A DNA stretch of 64,000 bases from NCBI GenBank assembly GCA_963677445.2, contig CAXXGF010000061.1:1-64000 (forward strand), written 5' to 3'. The notes beneath the pieces were generated by a model. The model had not been told where the DNA came from, did not search any database, and saw only the letters and a list, made by a program, of their open reading frames with translations. A program made the translations under genes and the position numbers. Source of the DNA: G963677445 sp963677445. Its GTDB lineage: Bacteria > Bacteroidota > Ignavibacteria > Ignavibacteriales > Melioribacteraceae. This document shows, in pieces, positions 36,496 to 45,897 of the stretch. How positions within the stretch are numbered: position 1 is the first letter of the stretch; the number at the start of each line of letters is the position of its first letter.

Positions 36496-37638
36496 ATGAA
36501 ATCAAAAACTTTATTAAGTATTATCTCCGTTATCGCGATTTTAATAATTGCCGCGGTGATTATGTTTGTTCTCTCAGGACTTAAAGAAGAGCCCCCTAAA
36601 AAACCACCCGCGAATAAGTCGAAGGTTGTCAACGCTGTTGTATTAAAGAAAAAGGATATTCCGGTTAATATTACAGCCTACGGTAAATTAAGATCGGCCC
36701 GGCCTGTTACACTTTTCAGTGAAGTAAGTGGAATACTTGAGAAAGGGGATGTTGAGTTCCGGCCCGCGAATAAATTTAAAAAAGGTGATCTCATAATTAA
36801 AATTGATGACAGGCAGACAGATCTTGAGTTAAAGAGCATGAAGAGTGATTTTCTGAACGCTCTCGCTACGGTTCTTCCTGAAATAAAGATTGATTTTCCC
36901 GATGAATATAAAAAATGGGAAGATTATTTCAACAGTTGCTCATTCGATAAAAAGCTGCCTGTTCTACCTGAAGCGTCGAATCAGAAAATAAAACTTTTCC
37001 TGACCCGTTACAACGTATATAAATTGTTCTTCAGCGTCAGGAATCTGGAGATAAAAAAGGAAAAACATTATGTAACCGCCCCCTTTAACGGATCAATCCT
37101 TAGCGCCCAGCTTCGTGAAGGAGCCACTGTGCGTTCAGGAAGCCAGCTTGGCGAGATTATCAGCCTTTCCGAAATGGAAGCCGGACTTCAGGTTGCGGTC
37201 AATGATATTAGCTGGATAAATAAAAGTGGCCCTGTGTCTCTGCATTCAGATGAAATGGACCTTACATGGAGCGGAAAAGTCTCGAGGATCGGCAGCTCAA
37301 TTGATGAAAGCACCCAGACAATACCCGTTTACGTAAAAATTACAGGTGGAGAAGCTGATCCGGTGGCAGGCACTTTTGTAAAAGGAGAGCTTACAGGAAA
37401 ATTTTTCCGTGACGCGTTTACTGTGCCGCGCCAGGCTGTTTACAAAGATAATTACATCTACCTGGTTAAAAACAAAAAGCTTGCTTTCAGAAAAACAGAT
37501 ATAATAAGGATGGAAACTGAATTCGCCATAATAAAATCGGGCGTTGAAGAGGGAGACACCCTTGTTACGGAACTTATGCAGGGAGTGGCTGACGGAATGT
37601 CGGCGAAGGTAATTCTGAATGATGGAGGGGATAAATAA
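36496..37638 (+). CDS. RND efflux periplasmic adaptor subunit (membrane fusion protein)
   Basis: 380 residues. An N-terminal membrane anchor (about 5-28) is followed by a lysine/proline-rich linker. The biotin/lipoyl-like halves are at about 65-115 (VTLFSEVSGIL, GDLIIKIDDRQTDLELK) and 190-225 (YVTAPFNGSILSAQLREGA), with only a short helical hairpin between them. A beta-barrel (about 230-310) and a membrane-proximal domain (FTVPRQAVYKDNYIYLV) complete the family pattern. It links the inner-membrane pump to the TolC-like channel encoded downstream; pump start is 4 bp after this stop. The substrate is unknown. Confidence 0.88.
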   Translation: MKSKTLLSIISVIAILIIAAVIMFVLSGLKEEPPKKPPANKSKVVNAVVLKKKDIPVNITAYGKLRSARPVTLFSEVSGILEKGDVEFRPANKFKKGDLIIKIDDRQTDLELKSMKSDFLNALATVLPEIKIDFPDEYKKWEDYFNSCSFDKKLPVLPEASNQKIKLFLTRYNVYKLFFSVRNLEIKKEKHYVTAPFNGSILSAQLREGATVRSGSQLGEIISLSEMEAGLQVAVNDISWINKSGPVSLHSDEMDLTWSGKVSRIGSSIDESTQTIPVYVKITGGEADPVAGTFVKGELTGKFFRDAFTVPRQAVYKDNYIYLVKNKKLAFRKTDIIRMETEFAIIKSGVEEGDTLVTELMQGVADGMSAKVILNDGGDK

Positions 37639-37642
37639 TATA

Positions 37643-40600
37643 ATGCAGAAGATTATCAACTTTTTTATAAAGTATAAAGTCTGGACTAATGTACTTTTAT
37701 TTAGTGTGATCGGTTTCGGCATACTTTTTTTTCTTAATCTCAAATATTCTTTTTTCCCTGAAATTTCCACCGACATTGTTTCAATCCAGGTGGTATTTCC
37801 CGGTTCCTCCCCCGAAGAGGTGGAAGAGGGAGTAGTGCTGAAGATTGAGGAAAACATCGACGGAATTGAGGGAATTGAAAGGGTTACTTCAGTTTCGAGG
37901 GAAAATTTCGGAAGTATTACGGTCGAAATCCTTAAAGGTTATGATGTCGACAAGGTTCTTATAGACATCAAGAACGCGATCGACAGGATTAACTCCTTCC
38001 CGGTCGGGATCGAAAAACCGGTGATATTTGAGCAGAAGTTCCGCACAAGAACCCTCTCAATCGCTCTTTACGGTTCAACCGATCTCTACAATCTGAAATA
38101 TATCGCTGAAAACTTCAGGGACAGGCTGCTCGCCGAGCCTGAAATATCGCAGGTTAATATAAGCGGAATTCCCAATCTTGAATTCAGCATTGAGCTTTCC
38201 GAAAAAGCTATGCGTAAATATAATATCACATTTAATGAAATTTCGGCCGCGGTGGCAGCTTCCAACCTCAATATATCGGGAGGTAAGTTTGAGACACCGC
38301 AGGAAGAAATTCTCATAAGAGCATGGGGCCGGAATTATTACGCCGATGAGCTTTCGGGAATTATCGTGCGCTCAAATAGCGACGGCTCCCTGATACGTCT
38401 TGAAGATGTGGCTGAAATAAAAGAGCAGTTTGAGGATAGTCCCGAGCGGGTATATTATAACAATAAAACATCCGCTGTAATATCAATCGACAAAACCGAA
38501 AGTGAAGATATCCTCGAAATAGCCGAGATCGCCAAAGGGATGGTTTTGGATTTTAATAACGAGAACAGCTCTGTTAAAGCTCTTGTTCTTGATGACAGAA
38601 CCATAAGTCTGAACCAGAGGATTGAGCTTCTGATCAGAAACGGCATTATGGGACTTTTTCTGGTGGTCGTCACCCTCGGTTTTTTCCTGAACCTCAGGCT
38701 TTCATTCTGGGTTTCGATTGGCATTCCTTTCTCCTTTGCCGGTATGTTTATAGTAGCGCAGATGTCGGGACTTACAATAAATGTTATCTCCCTTTTCGGA
38801 ATGATAATAGTTATAGGTATTCTGGTTGATGACGCCATTGTGGTGGGAGAAAATATTTACGCCCATTATGAAAAAGGTAAACCGGCGTTAAAGGCGGCGC
38901 AGGATGGAGCTTTTGAAATGCTCGCGCCCGTTTTCACATCTGTTACAACTACTGTAATAGCTTTTATCCCCTTCTTTTTCCTGGATGGAACATTCGGAAA
39001 ATTCATCTGGCACATGGCTCTTGTGGTTATCGCCTCACTGATCTTTTCACTTATTGAAGCGTTTCTTATTTTACCAAATCACCTTGCTCATTCCAAAGGA
39101 CTTCATCCTCACAGGGATGACGCCCCCTTAAGGAAAAAGATTGAAAAAGTTATAGATCATCTCACATACAAAATTTACGCCCCCGTCCTGAAGCTGGCCC
39201 TGGATTTCAAATGGATTGTTATTGTAACCCCGATCGCCCTCTTTTTAATAACAATAGGTCTGCTGAGAGGAGGAATTATTCCGGTTACTTTTTTCCCCTT
39301 TATTGATGGCGACACCCTTCCGGTGAATGTTTCCCTCGTTCCGGGCAGGCAGGAAGCGACTACAGATTCGTTATTGCAGAAGATTGAAAAAACCGGGCTT
39401 GAAGTTAACGAAGAAATCAAAAAGGGACGTGATGACGGCCTGGATGTTATTACCGGAATACAGCGTGAGACAGGCAAAAATGATTTCGGTGAATCAGGCA
39501 GCCATACCGGAAAAGTCACATTCCAGCTCCTTGATGGTGAGCAGAGAAATATGGAATCGATGCTGATAGCCTCCCGCATACGGCAAAAAATGGGTGAACT
39601 TCCCGGTGTTAATAATATCTCTTATGGAAGGGTCAGCTTTTTTGGAAAACCGATCTCTGTTAGTCTGATGGGCAATGATCTTCGCGAGCTCGGGAAAGCC
39701 CAGGAACTGCTTTTTGACGAAATGGAAAACTTCAGTACTCTCAAGGATGTTACTATCTCCAACCAGGAAGGAAGAAGAGAGCTGAATATTAAACTCAAAC
39801 CCCTCGCCAAATCTCTCGGACTAACATTAAGAGATGTGGCGGGACAGGTAAGACAGGGATTTTTCGGTCAGGAAGTGCAGCGCATTCAGCGCCATCGTGA
39901 TGAGATCAGGGTGTGGGTCAGGTATAGCGAAGAGGACCGCAGTTCGCTCGGACTCATTGACAGGATGAGAATAAGGACAAACAGCGGACGGGAATACCCA
40001 TTCAGCGAACTCGCGGAATATACTCTGCAAAGAGGAATAAATGAAATTAACCGCCTCGATAATATGAGGGAAATAAAAGTTGAAGCCGAACTCGCCAATC
40101 TCGATATTGAAGTGCCCCCTATTTTGCGTGAACTCCAGGAAGATGTTTTGCCGCGTGTCCTCGCGCAGGTGCAGGGTGTGCGGGCTTCTTTTGAAGGACA
40201 ATCAAGAGTTCAGCAGAAAATGTCAAAGTCAATCGCCGCGGCTTTTCCCATGGCTCTTCTCGGCATGTTTATTCTGGTGATTCTTGTATTCAGATCTTAT
40301 ATTCAGGCGGGACTTATATTTTCACTTATTCCTATCGCCATACTCGGAGCAATCTGGGGACACGGAATACAGGGGCTTCAGTTGAATATGCTCTCCCTTT
40401 ACGGGGTAATCGCCCTCGTGGGTATCATAGTAAATGACAGCATTGTGCTTGTTGACCAGGTAAACAGAAACCTGAGGACGCGAATGAAAATCAGGGAAGC
40501 TGTTTATGAGGCTGCATTATCAAGACTGAGGCCTATTTTGCTCACTACGATTACTACCGCTGTGGGATTAGGCCCTATTATCTTCGAAACCAGCCGCCAG

Positions 40601-40798
40601 GCGCAGTTCCTTATTCCTATGGCCGTTTCGGTCGCTTACGGACTTATTTTCGGCACATTTATTCTGCTGGTAATTCTCCCGGCAGGTTATATGGTTATTA
40701 ACAGAATAAGATTTGGCTGGGCAAATTTCTTCGGACAGGAACCTACTCCCGAAAGTGTTGAACCGGCAGTTAAAGAATTAAACACTTTAAACCCGTGA
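37643..40798 (+). CDS. RND family efflux pump permease (AcrB/MMPL-like)
   Basis: About 1051 residues from the ATG at 37643; an in-frame ATG at 37619 overlaps the adaptor gene and begins with sequence that belongs to it. It has the duplicated RND plan: a first TM helix, a large periplasmic loop with FPEISTDIVSIQVVFPGSS and EEGVVLKIEE, and helices 2-6 with GMIIVIGILVDDAIVVGENI (the two proton-relay Asp residues in TM4). A second loop and a second helix set (LYGVIALVGIIVNDSIVLVDQ, LRPILLTTITTAVGLGP) follow. It is driven by the proton gradient and works as a trimer with the adaptor and channel. The operon order adaptor-pump-channel is standard. Confidence 0.92.
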   Translation: MQKIINFFIKYKVWTNVLLFSVIGFGILFFLNLKYSFFPEISTDIVSIQVVFPGSSPEEVEEGVVLKIEENIDGIEGIERVTSVSRENFGSITVEILKGYDVDKVLIDIKNAIDRINSFPVGIEKPVIFEQKFRTRTLSIALYGSTDLYNLKYIAENFRDRLLAEPEISQVNISGIPNLEFSIELSEKAMRKYNITFNEISAAVAASNLNISGGKFETPQEEILIRAWGRNYYADELSGIIVRSNSDGSLIRLEDVAEIKEQFEDSPERVYYNNKTSAVISIDKTESEDILEIAEIAKGMVLDFNNENSSVKALVLDDRTISLNQRIELLIRNGIMGLFLVVVTLGFFLNLRLSFWVSIGIPFSFAGMFIVAQMSGLTINVISLFGMIIVIGILVDDAIVVGENIYAHYEKGKPALKAAQDGAFEMLAPVFTSVTTTVIAFIPFFFLDGTFGKFIWHMALVVIASLIFSLIEAFLILPNHLAHSKGLHPHRDDAPLRKKIEKVIDHLTYKIYAPVLKLALDFKWIVIVTPIALFLITIGLLRGGIIPVTFFPFIDGDTLPVNVSLVPGRQEATTDSLLQKIEKTGLEVNEEIKKGRDDGLDVITGIQRETGKNDFGESGSHTGKVTFQLLDGEQRNMESMLIASRIRQKMGELPGVNNISYGRVSFFGKPISVSLMGNDLRELGKAQELLFDEMENFSTLKDVTISNQEGRRELNIKLKPLAKSLGLTLRDVAGQVRQGFFGQEVQRIQRHRDEIRVWVRYSEEDRSSLGLIDRMRIRTNSGREYPFSELAEYTLQRGINEINRLDNMREIKVEAELANLDIEVPPILRELQEDVLPRVLAQVQGVRASFEGQSRVQQKMSKSIAAAFPMALLGMFILVILVFRSYIQAGLIFSLIPIAILGAIWGHGIQGLQLNMLSLYGVIALVGIIVNDSIVLVDQVNRNLRTRMKIREAVYEAALSRLRPILLTTITTAVGLGPIIFETSRQAQFLIPMAVSVAYGLIFGTFILLVILPAGYMVINRIRFGWANFFGQEPTPESVEPAVKELNTLNP

Positions 40799-40805
40799 TA
40801 AAATT

Positions 40806-42110
40806 ATGAAAATACTTACCCTGATATTAATGACGCTTACCGCTTCACTTTTCGCCCGGGAGAAGTTGACTCTCGAACAGGCGGTGGCTGAAGCGCTTAA
40901 AAATAATTATGATATAAAGATCGCCCGCGGAAATGCCGAGCTTGCTGAAAACAACGCCGATAAAGGCATTTCCGGATTTCTTCCATCTCTCGACCTTTCG
41001 GGCAATGCTTCACTTTCGAAAAGTGAGCAGACTTCAAACTCCCCATTCAGTTTCGGAAACTCAACCACCCGATCATGGAGCGGCCAGGTTTCTCTTTCAT
41101 GGACTCTTTTCGATGGTTTTCAGATGTTCACCAACAAAGAACGTTATGAGGAACTTGAGAAACTGGGAAACTCGCAGAAAAGAACGGCTGTGGAGAATGT
41201 CATTGTGGCTGTTATCAGCTCCTATCTTAACCTGATGACACAGGAAAGACTTCTTGATGTGGCGGAAAATACTCTCGAAATTTCTGCCGAAAGACTCCGC
41301 AAGGAAGAGATAAGAAATAACCTCGGGGGATCATCCTCGGCGGGACTGCTCAACGCGAAAGTGTTTTACAACAATGATAAAACCGCCAAACTTAACCAGG
41401 AGCTGAATGTTGAGATAGCCCGTAAAAACCTGAATATCCTGCTCGGGCGTGAACCGGACTCTCCCGTTTCGGCGGAAAGTGAAATCGGTCTGATGAATCT
41501 GAAATATGATGAATCTGAAATTTTGCGTGCCGCGCTTGAAAATAACAGCCAGATCGTCAGCGCCGCGCGCAACCTGAAACTCTCGGAGCTCAATACCGGG
41601 CTGAAGCAGTCCTTATATATGCCCCGCCTTATGCTTAACGGCAGCTACGGCTATTCCGACCGGACTGTTTCATCCGACAGCCCCCGCTTTAACGGCGATG
41701 TAACCACCCAAAGCGCCGATGGCTCAATAGGACTCACTCTCTCTTACAACATCTTTAACGGATTGAGCGACAAAACCGATATACAGGCGGCAAAAATAGA
41801 TAAAAAAATTAAAACCCTGCAGCTCGAAAAGATCAGAAGTGATATTGCCGGCGAAGTAAGAGAAAAGTATATTACTTTCAAAAAAAGAGTGGAATTCGTT
41901 AAACTTGAAGAGGAAAACCTTGATGCCGCCCGCCTCAATATGGAGTTGCAGAAGGAACGTTACGAAAACGGATCGGCCGGCTCCCTCGATTACCGCGACG
42001 CCCAGGTAAGTTACGCCGCCGCCCAAAACCGCCTTATAACCTCAAAATACCAGGCCCGCAGAAGCCTCCTCGAAATCGAAAAACTTATCGGCGAAATAGC
42101 CATAGAATAA
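40806..42110 (+). CDS. TolC family outer membrane channel protein
   Basis: 434 residues: a signal peptide (about 1-17, ending SLFA), then two repeats of the outer-membrane efflux protein (OEP) domain. It opens with LTLEQAVAEALKNNYDIKIA and shows long amphipathic helices separated by beta segments such as SWSGQVSLSWTLFDGFQMF and SIGLTLSYNIFNGLSDK. It forms the trimeric exit duct for the RND pump directly upstream (7-bp gap). A 30-bp palindrome 16 bp past the stop may end the transcript. Confidence 0.9.
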   Translation: MKILTLILMTLTASLFAREKLTLEQAVAEALKNNYDIKIARGNAELAENNADKGISGFLPSLDLSGNASLSKSEQTSNSPFSFGNSTTRSWSGQVSLSWTLFDGFQMFTNKERYEELEKLGNSQKRTAVENVIVAVISSYLNLMTQERLLDVAENTLEISAERLRKEEIRNNLGGSSSAGLLNAKVFYNNDKTAKLNQELNVEIARKNLNILLGREPDSPVSAESEIGLMNLKYDESEILRAALENNSQIVSAARNLKLSELNTGLKQSLYMPRLMLNGSYGYSDRTVSSDSPRFNGDVTTQSADGSIGLTLSYNIFNGLSDKTDIQAAKIDKKIKTLQLEKIRSDIAGEVREKYITFKKRVEFVKLEEENLDAARLNMELQKERYENGSAGSLDYRDAQVSYAAAQNRLITSKYQARRSLLEIEKLIGEIAIE

Positions 42111-42126
42111 AAGTTTAGTCCTCCCC

Positions 42127-42156
42127 TGTAGAGACAAGGCATGCCTTGTCTCTACA
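42127..42156. repeat. 30-bp perfect palindrome after tolC-like gene
   Basis: Arms tgtagagacaaggca and tgccttgtctctaca, 16 bp past the stop of the channel gene. It shares the outer agagac/gtctct core with the palindromes at 26079 and 51540. Confidence 0.85.
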
Positions 42157-42335
42157 CATTGCACATTGTCTCTGCAAATATTCCATCCCTCTCTTTATTT
42201 CTTCCCGCAAATCCAAATCACCCCGATTACCCGGTAACTCAGGGGATGCCAACGGCATCCAAAATCAATAACCCCTTAGAACAATGCTGTTAACTAAGTG
42301 AATATTTACTCAAAAATGTCCCCAAAGGAGGCGAA

Positions 42336-42394
42336 GTGGGGACGGATAGAAAAAATATATAATCCCCCATATTCCCGGAACATAAAAAGATTTT
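42336..42394. repeat. partial, inverted copy of the MITE-like element at 48397-48557
   Basis: This segment (gtggggacggatagaaaaaa ... cccggaacataaaaagatttt, quoted in parts) is the near-perfect inverted match of 48414-48474. A terminal-repeat-like gctgttaacta at 42286-42296 precedes it; the other end is not recognisable. Confidence 0.7.
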
Positions 42395-42461
42395 GTTTTT
42401 TTAATAATTATTTTGCAATTTATACCATAAATAAAGAATACTATAAATTGGGAGCGCGCTA

Positions 42462-42746
42462 ATGAAATATACTGTAATCCTTACAGAAGATAATAAGGGC
42501 AACTATTTTGCGCAGGTTCCGAATATTCCCGATTGCACCGCCACCGCAAAAACACGGAATGAAGTAATTAAAAATATAAAGGATGTAATTGCCAATATTA
42601 TGAGAAAAGTTGAAATAATTCAGCTTGATGTTCCGGATGCCCCAAAATCAGGCAATTTTCAGACTGAAACTCCATGGGATTTTTTTGGCGCGTTTGAAGA
42701 TCAATTCACAGATAGCAGACTAAAGGAATTAGAATTTGACAATTGA
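42462..42746 (+). CDS. HicB-like antitoxin
   Basis: 94 residues. The N-terminal half, MKYTVILTEDNKGNYFAQVP followed by IPDCTATAKTRNEVIKNI, is the partially degraded RNase H-like fold of HicB/UPF0150 proteins. The C-terminal part ends WDFFGAFEDQFTDSRLKELE. No hicA toxin is beside it; the following sequence is the remains of another toxin-antitoxin pair. It may be an orphan antitoxin or pair with a toxin elsewhere. Confidence 0.75.
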   Translation: MKYTVILTEDNKGNYFAQVPNIPDCTATAKTRNEVIKNIKDVIANIMRKVEIIQLDVPDAPKSGNFQTETPWDFFGAFEDQFTDSRLKELEFDN

Positions 42747-42765
42747 TTCCGTTAGAGGATAAAAA

Positions 42766-43015
42766 ATGAAAGTTTACACATATGAACATTCAATGGAAAA
42801 CCAGGGAATATAACCTTGAAAAACCTGCCATTTTAAGCCGGTGAAAAAGTTGAAGTAATTATTATACCCCGCCCTAAAGTTAAAACAGATAAGAACCGAT
42901 ATCCCTTCCGGGGAAAGCCGATCACCTATCTCAACACAACAGGTCCGGTCCCAGAGTCAGATTGGGAGGTTTACAAATGATTGTTTTGGATACCCATATT
43001 TGGGTTTGGTGATTG
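42766..43015 (+). pseudogene. remnant of a VapBC toxin-antitoxin pair
   Basis: The antitoxin begins MKVYTYEHSMENQG at 42766, breaks, and continues in another frame as GEKVEVIIIPRPKVKTDKN and GPVPESDWEVYK, the usual VapB C-terminus. The ATG of the toxin overlaps the antitoxin end (42977) and reads MIVLDTHIWVW, the start of a PIN domain, before a stop at the 12th codon; the rest of the PIN gene is missing. This shows past turnover at the edge of the defence locus. Confidence 0.75.
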
Positions 43016-43177
43016 ATCCCACCCTATAAAAAATTCCGCAACTTTACATGCCCTTTTCATAATTCATACTTCAAACTTTAGGCTTATTATCTGCCGGAGC
43101 CGTTTTTAGTTAAGAAAAACAGACTTCATATATCTCACACATATATACTCAAAAGCTTACTTATACAAACAACTCAT

Positions 43178-43211
43178 CATTAATCGTGATTATATTTGCA
43201 TTAATCGTGAT
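43178..43211 (+). promoter_or_regulatory. 13-bp direct repeat upstream of the TIR-NACHT gene
   Basis: cattaatcgtgat occurs at 43178-43190 and again at 43199-43211, a 21-bp period (two helical turns). It lies 38-71 bp ahead of the ATG I prefer. The arrangement suits an activator or repressor binding as a dimer of dimers; the factor is unknown. Confidence 0.45.
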
Positions 43212-43248
43212 ATTACGTTATATTGAATCAAAAATATCAGGAGCCAAG

Positions 43249-45897
43249 ATGAAAAGCGATAAGATAAACAATCAAAACCTGTGTAAATTTGTTACCAACG
43301 CTTTTATAGATTTACATGAACTGGGCAGTTCCGATTGTGAAAAATTACGGAACCTTGTGTCCGCGCTGGATGAAAACGGTGAAATCTCCTATCCGGAGGC
43401 GCATAAAATTTTATACCCGGGCAGTGAATTAAAAAAAGCCGAAAACAATATCAGGGCGTTCAGGAAAAGAATAAAAACCGCCGCAGAATTGGCGAATGTT
43501 GATTATGAAATCCACGTTTCAGCCAACAGAAAGGGGGGAAATGAAAACCGGAAGTTATGGATAAGCGCCAGTTCGCTCCTTATCTCCTCAGCGATAGACC
43601 CAATCAGGGATAATTCTAATTATGACCCGGAAGAATACCTTGAAAACAGGGCTGTTGACATTCATGAAAATGAATCCAATGAAAATGGGAAAGAATCATA
43701 TACCTTTTTTATTTCTTATGCCCATGCTGATGAAAACCAAAGGTATAATTTCACTAAAGAACTTGAAACAAACCTGAAAGATGATAAAATAAATTTTGCT
43801 TTTTGGAAAGACCGGGATATTCTTATCGGGGAAAATTTTGAAACAGAAATTGAAGAGGCATTAAATAACTGCGATTATGGCTTATTATTAATCAGTCCCG
43901 CTTTTATTGCCAGCGATTTTATAAAAAATGTGGAAATTCCCACTCTTCTGGAAAAAGGAATTCTTCCGGTAGGACTAAAAAACACACCCTTCGCCGACTT
44001 AAAAAATTTGGGGATAGAAAAATTCCAGGTTTTTACTTACGGCGACGCAAAAACAATGTTTTATGAAGATACGGGAGAGGATACACGGATACCCTTCTTC
44101 AATAAATTGAAAGAAAATATCATAAAGAGAATAAGTGAGGATAAGGAGAAAATCGCGAAAAAAATAAAAGCTGAGCGCAAAGTTATTTCAAAATTACGCG
44201 ATTGCCGGGATTTTGCTGATGAAGTAGGTTACCGCTATAAACACTACCAGTATATCCTGGGAGAAAGAGAGCATTTCGGCTTAAAACGTTTAGTCACAAA
44301 GGATGCCAGGTCGAGAAACATTGTACTGGATGAAATTACGTCATGGCAATCTGATGAAACAAAACCCCCAGTTTTTGCCCTGCTGGGAGATTTTGGAACC
44401 GGCAAAACTTTCACAACGAGGATGCTTACTCACATAGCAAAAAACAATCCTGGTATTAAACCGGTTTTTTATTGTGATCTGCGCTGGACCCCTAAATCTT
44501 CCGAAAGCAGAATTCCCGGTCTCAACAGCATACTTCAAAAAACCCTGGAAACGGCTGAAATCGCGGATATCGACGTTAATCATATTAAAGAAAAATTCAG
44601 AGCCGGGGAAATTATCGTAATTTTTGACGGCCTTGATGAAAAAACTGTTTATATGACTGACGCCGAGGCGCAGCATTTTTTTAATGAACTGATGACAATC
44701 ATGCCGGCAAAAAAAGAAGAAAGGAAAAAATGCCGGCTTATTTTCACATGCAGGTCTCACTATTTTAAAACCGTTATAGCGCAAAATAATTTTTTCAGCG
44801 GAGAGCAACGGGGTGAGCTTGGTGAAAGTTCTTTTGCCGGGATGAAAATACTTATGCTTGATGAGGAACAAATAGGGCAATACCTTAAGAAAAGGTTCCC
44901 TGAAAATTCGCGAAAACAGTCAAAAATAAAAAATATATTGAAGAATAATGAAAGCATTTTTGATCTCGCTAAGCGGCCCTATTTACTTTCGCTGATTTGT
45001 GACGTATTGCCTGATATAAGAGAAGATGAAAAATTAAACCTCGCCGGCATTTACAACCTTTTTGTGGAGCTGTGGTATAAACGTGATGATACAAAACATC
45101 AATTGTTAACGCGCCATAAAGAAATACTTTTAAATGAACTTGCAATGGATATGTGGAAGGAAGGTCAAAGATCATTTTCTATTACAAAACTGGAAGAATG
45201 GCTGGATAATTGGTACCTGAAACATGAAAAAATTCATCACCTATATAAAGATAAAATTTCAAACAATACTGACTTTCTAAGCGATGATATCAGAACCGCG
45301 AGTTTTCTTGTTCGTTTCGGTGAGTCCGATTTCAGATTTGCCCATAGCTCACTCCATGAATTTTTTGTCGCCCGGCAAATGGTTTCCTCACTTAAAAATA
45401 ATAACAAAAAAATATGGCAAAATCTTGAGCCAAACCTTGAAATAATGAACTTCTTTTTCGCGCTTTGGGAGTCTGACTCTGAAAGTAAAACACTGGAAAC
45501 CAACCTGTTATTGTGGCTGGAATCGCCCGATAAACAGATCAATAAAATATTGTTTAAAATATGGCTAAAGCTTGAACTGCCAAATAACCACAAGATCAAC
45601 CTTAAAGGATCGACTTTTAACAATAGTTACATAGCAGGAGGAGCACAGTTTAATGATTTGTCTTTTGTCAACCTTGAAAACGTGACGCTGGGAACAGGAG
45701 AGTGGGAAAACATAAATTTAAGCTCAGCAAACTTAACCGGGTTTAAGGTGTTTGATTCAATGCTTAATAGTATTGTCCTGGATAATACAAGCATTAGTCC
45801 CGGTCAGTTTAAAAATGCCTATAAGCGAAAGCTGGTAAAAAACGGGAAGGATATTTTCCGTGAGCAGTTTGAAAGCAAAAAAATAAAAAGATTTTGA
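43249..45897 (+). CDS. TIR-NACHT STAND protein with pentapeptide-like C-terminus
   Basis: 882 residues from the ATG at 43249, chosen for the aggag 5-9 bp upstream; a GTG at 43186 would start inside the direct repeat. Domains: an unrecognised helical N-terminus (about 1-125, with LDENGEISYPEAHKIL); TIR (about 150-280, SYTFFISYAHADE, FAFWKDRDILIGENFE, LLLISPAFIASDF), with Glu229 of NVEIPTLLEKG a candidate NADase residue; and NACHT (about 375-560) with Walker A GDFGTGKTF (380-388) and Walker B IIVIFDGLDE (455-464). A helical arm and short pentapeptide-like repeats (LKGSTFNN to NLTGFKVF) follow. In known TIR-STAND systems, sensing of a phage product triggers oligomerisation and NAD+ loss. The expected C-terminal sensor is in the next gene, whose start overlaps this stop. 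Confidence 0.88.
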   Translation: MKSDKINNQNLCKFVTNAFIDLHELGSSDCEKLRNLVSALDENGEISYPEAHKILYPGSELKKAENNIRAFRKRIKTAAELANVDYEIHVSANRKGGNENRKLWISASSLLISSAIDPIRDNSNYDPEEYLENRAVDIHENESNENGKESYTFFISYAHADENQRYNFTKELETNLKDDKINFAFWKDRDILIGENFETEIEEALNNCDYGLLLISPAFIASDFIKNVEIPTLLEKGILPVGLKNTPFADLKNLGIEKFQVFTYGDAKTMFYEDTGEDTRIPFFNKLKENIIKRISEDKEKIAKKIKAERKVISKLRDCRDFADEVGYRYKHYQYILGEREHFGLKRLVTKDARSRNIVLDEITSWQSDETKPPVFALLGDFGTGKTFTTRMLTHIAKNNPGIKPVFYCDLRWTPKSSESRIPGLNSILQKTLETAEIADIDVNHIKEKFRAGEIIVIFDGLDEKTVYMTDAEAQHFFNELMTIMPAKKEERKKCRLIFTCRSHYFKTVIAQNNFFSGEQRGELGESSFAGMKILMLDEEQIGQYLKKRFPENSRKQSKIKNILKNNESIFDLAKRPYLLSLICDVLPDIREDEKLNLAGIYNLFVELWYKRDDTKHQLLTRHKEILLNELAMDMWKEGQRSFSITKLEEWLDNWYLKHEKIHHLYKDKISNNTDFLSDDIRTASFLVRFGESDFRFAHSSLHEFFVARQMVSSLKNNNKKIWQNLEPNLEIMNFFFALWESDSESKTLETNLLLWLESPDKQINKILFKIWLKLELPNNHKINLKGSTFNNSYIAGGAQFNDLSFVNLENVTLGTGEWENINLSSANLTGFKVFDSMLNSIVLDNTSISPGQFKNAYKRKLVKNGKDIFREQFESKKIKRF

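Larger units (their letters stand above)
42111..42461. other. repeat-bearing gap after the efflux operon
   Basis: It contains the palindrome at 42127-42156 and a partial copy of the MITE-like element (about 42282-42394). No gene is visible. The 60 bp before the HicB-like gene are AT-rich and probably hold its promoter; ggga at 42449-42453 serves as its ribosome site. Confidence 0.5.

Noticed and set aside
37297..37857. 186-codon minus-strand frame under the efflux genes
   Set aside because: Lies wholly antisense to the well-supported adaptor and pump genes; a composition shadow.
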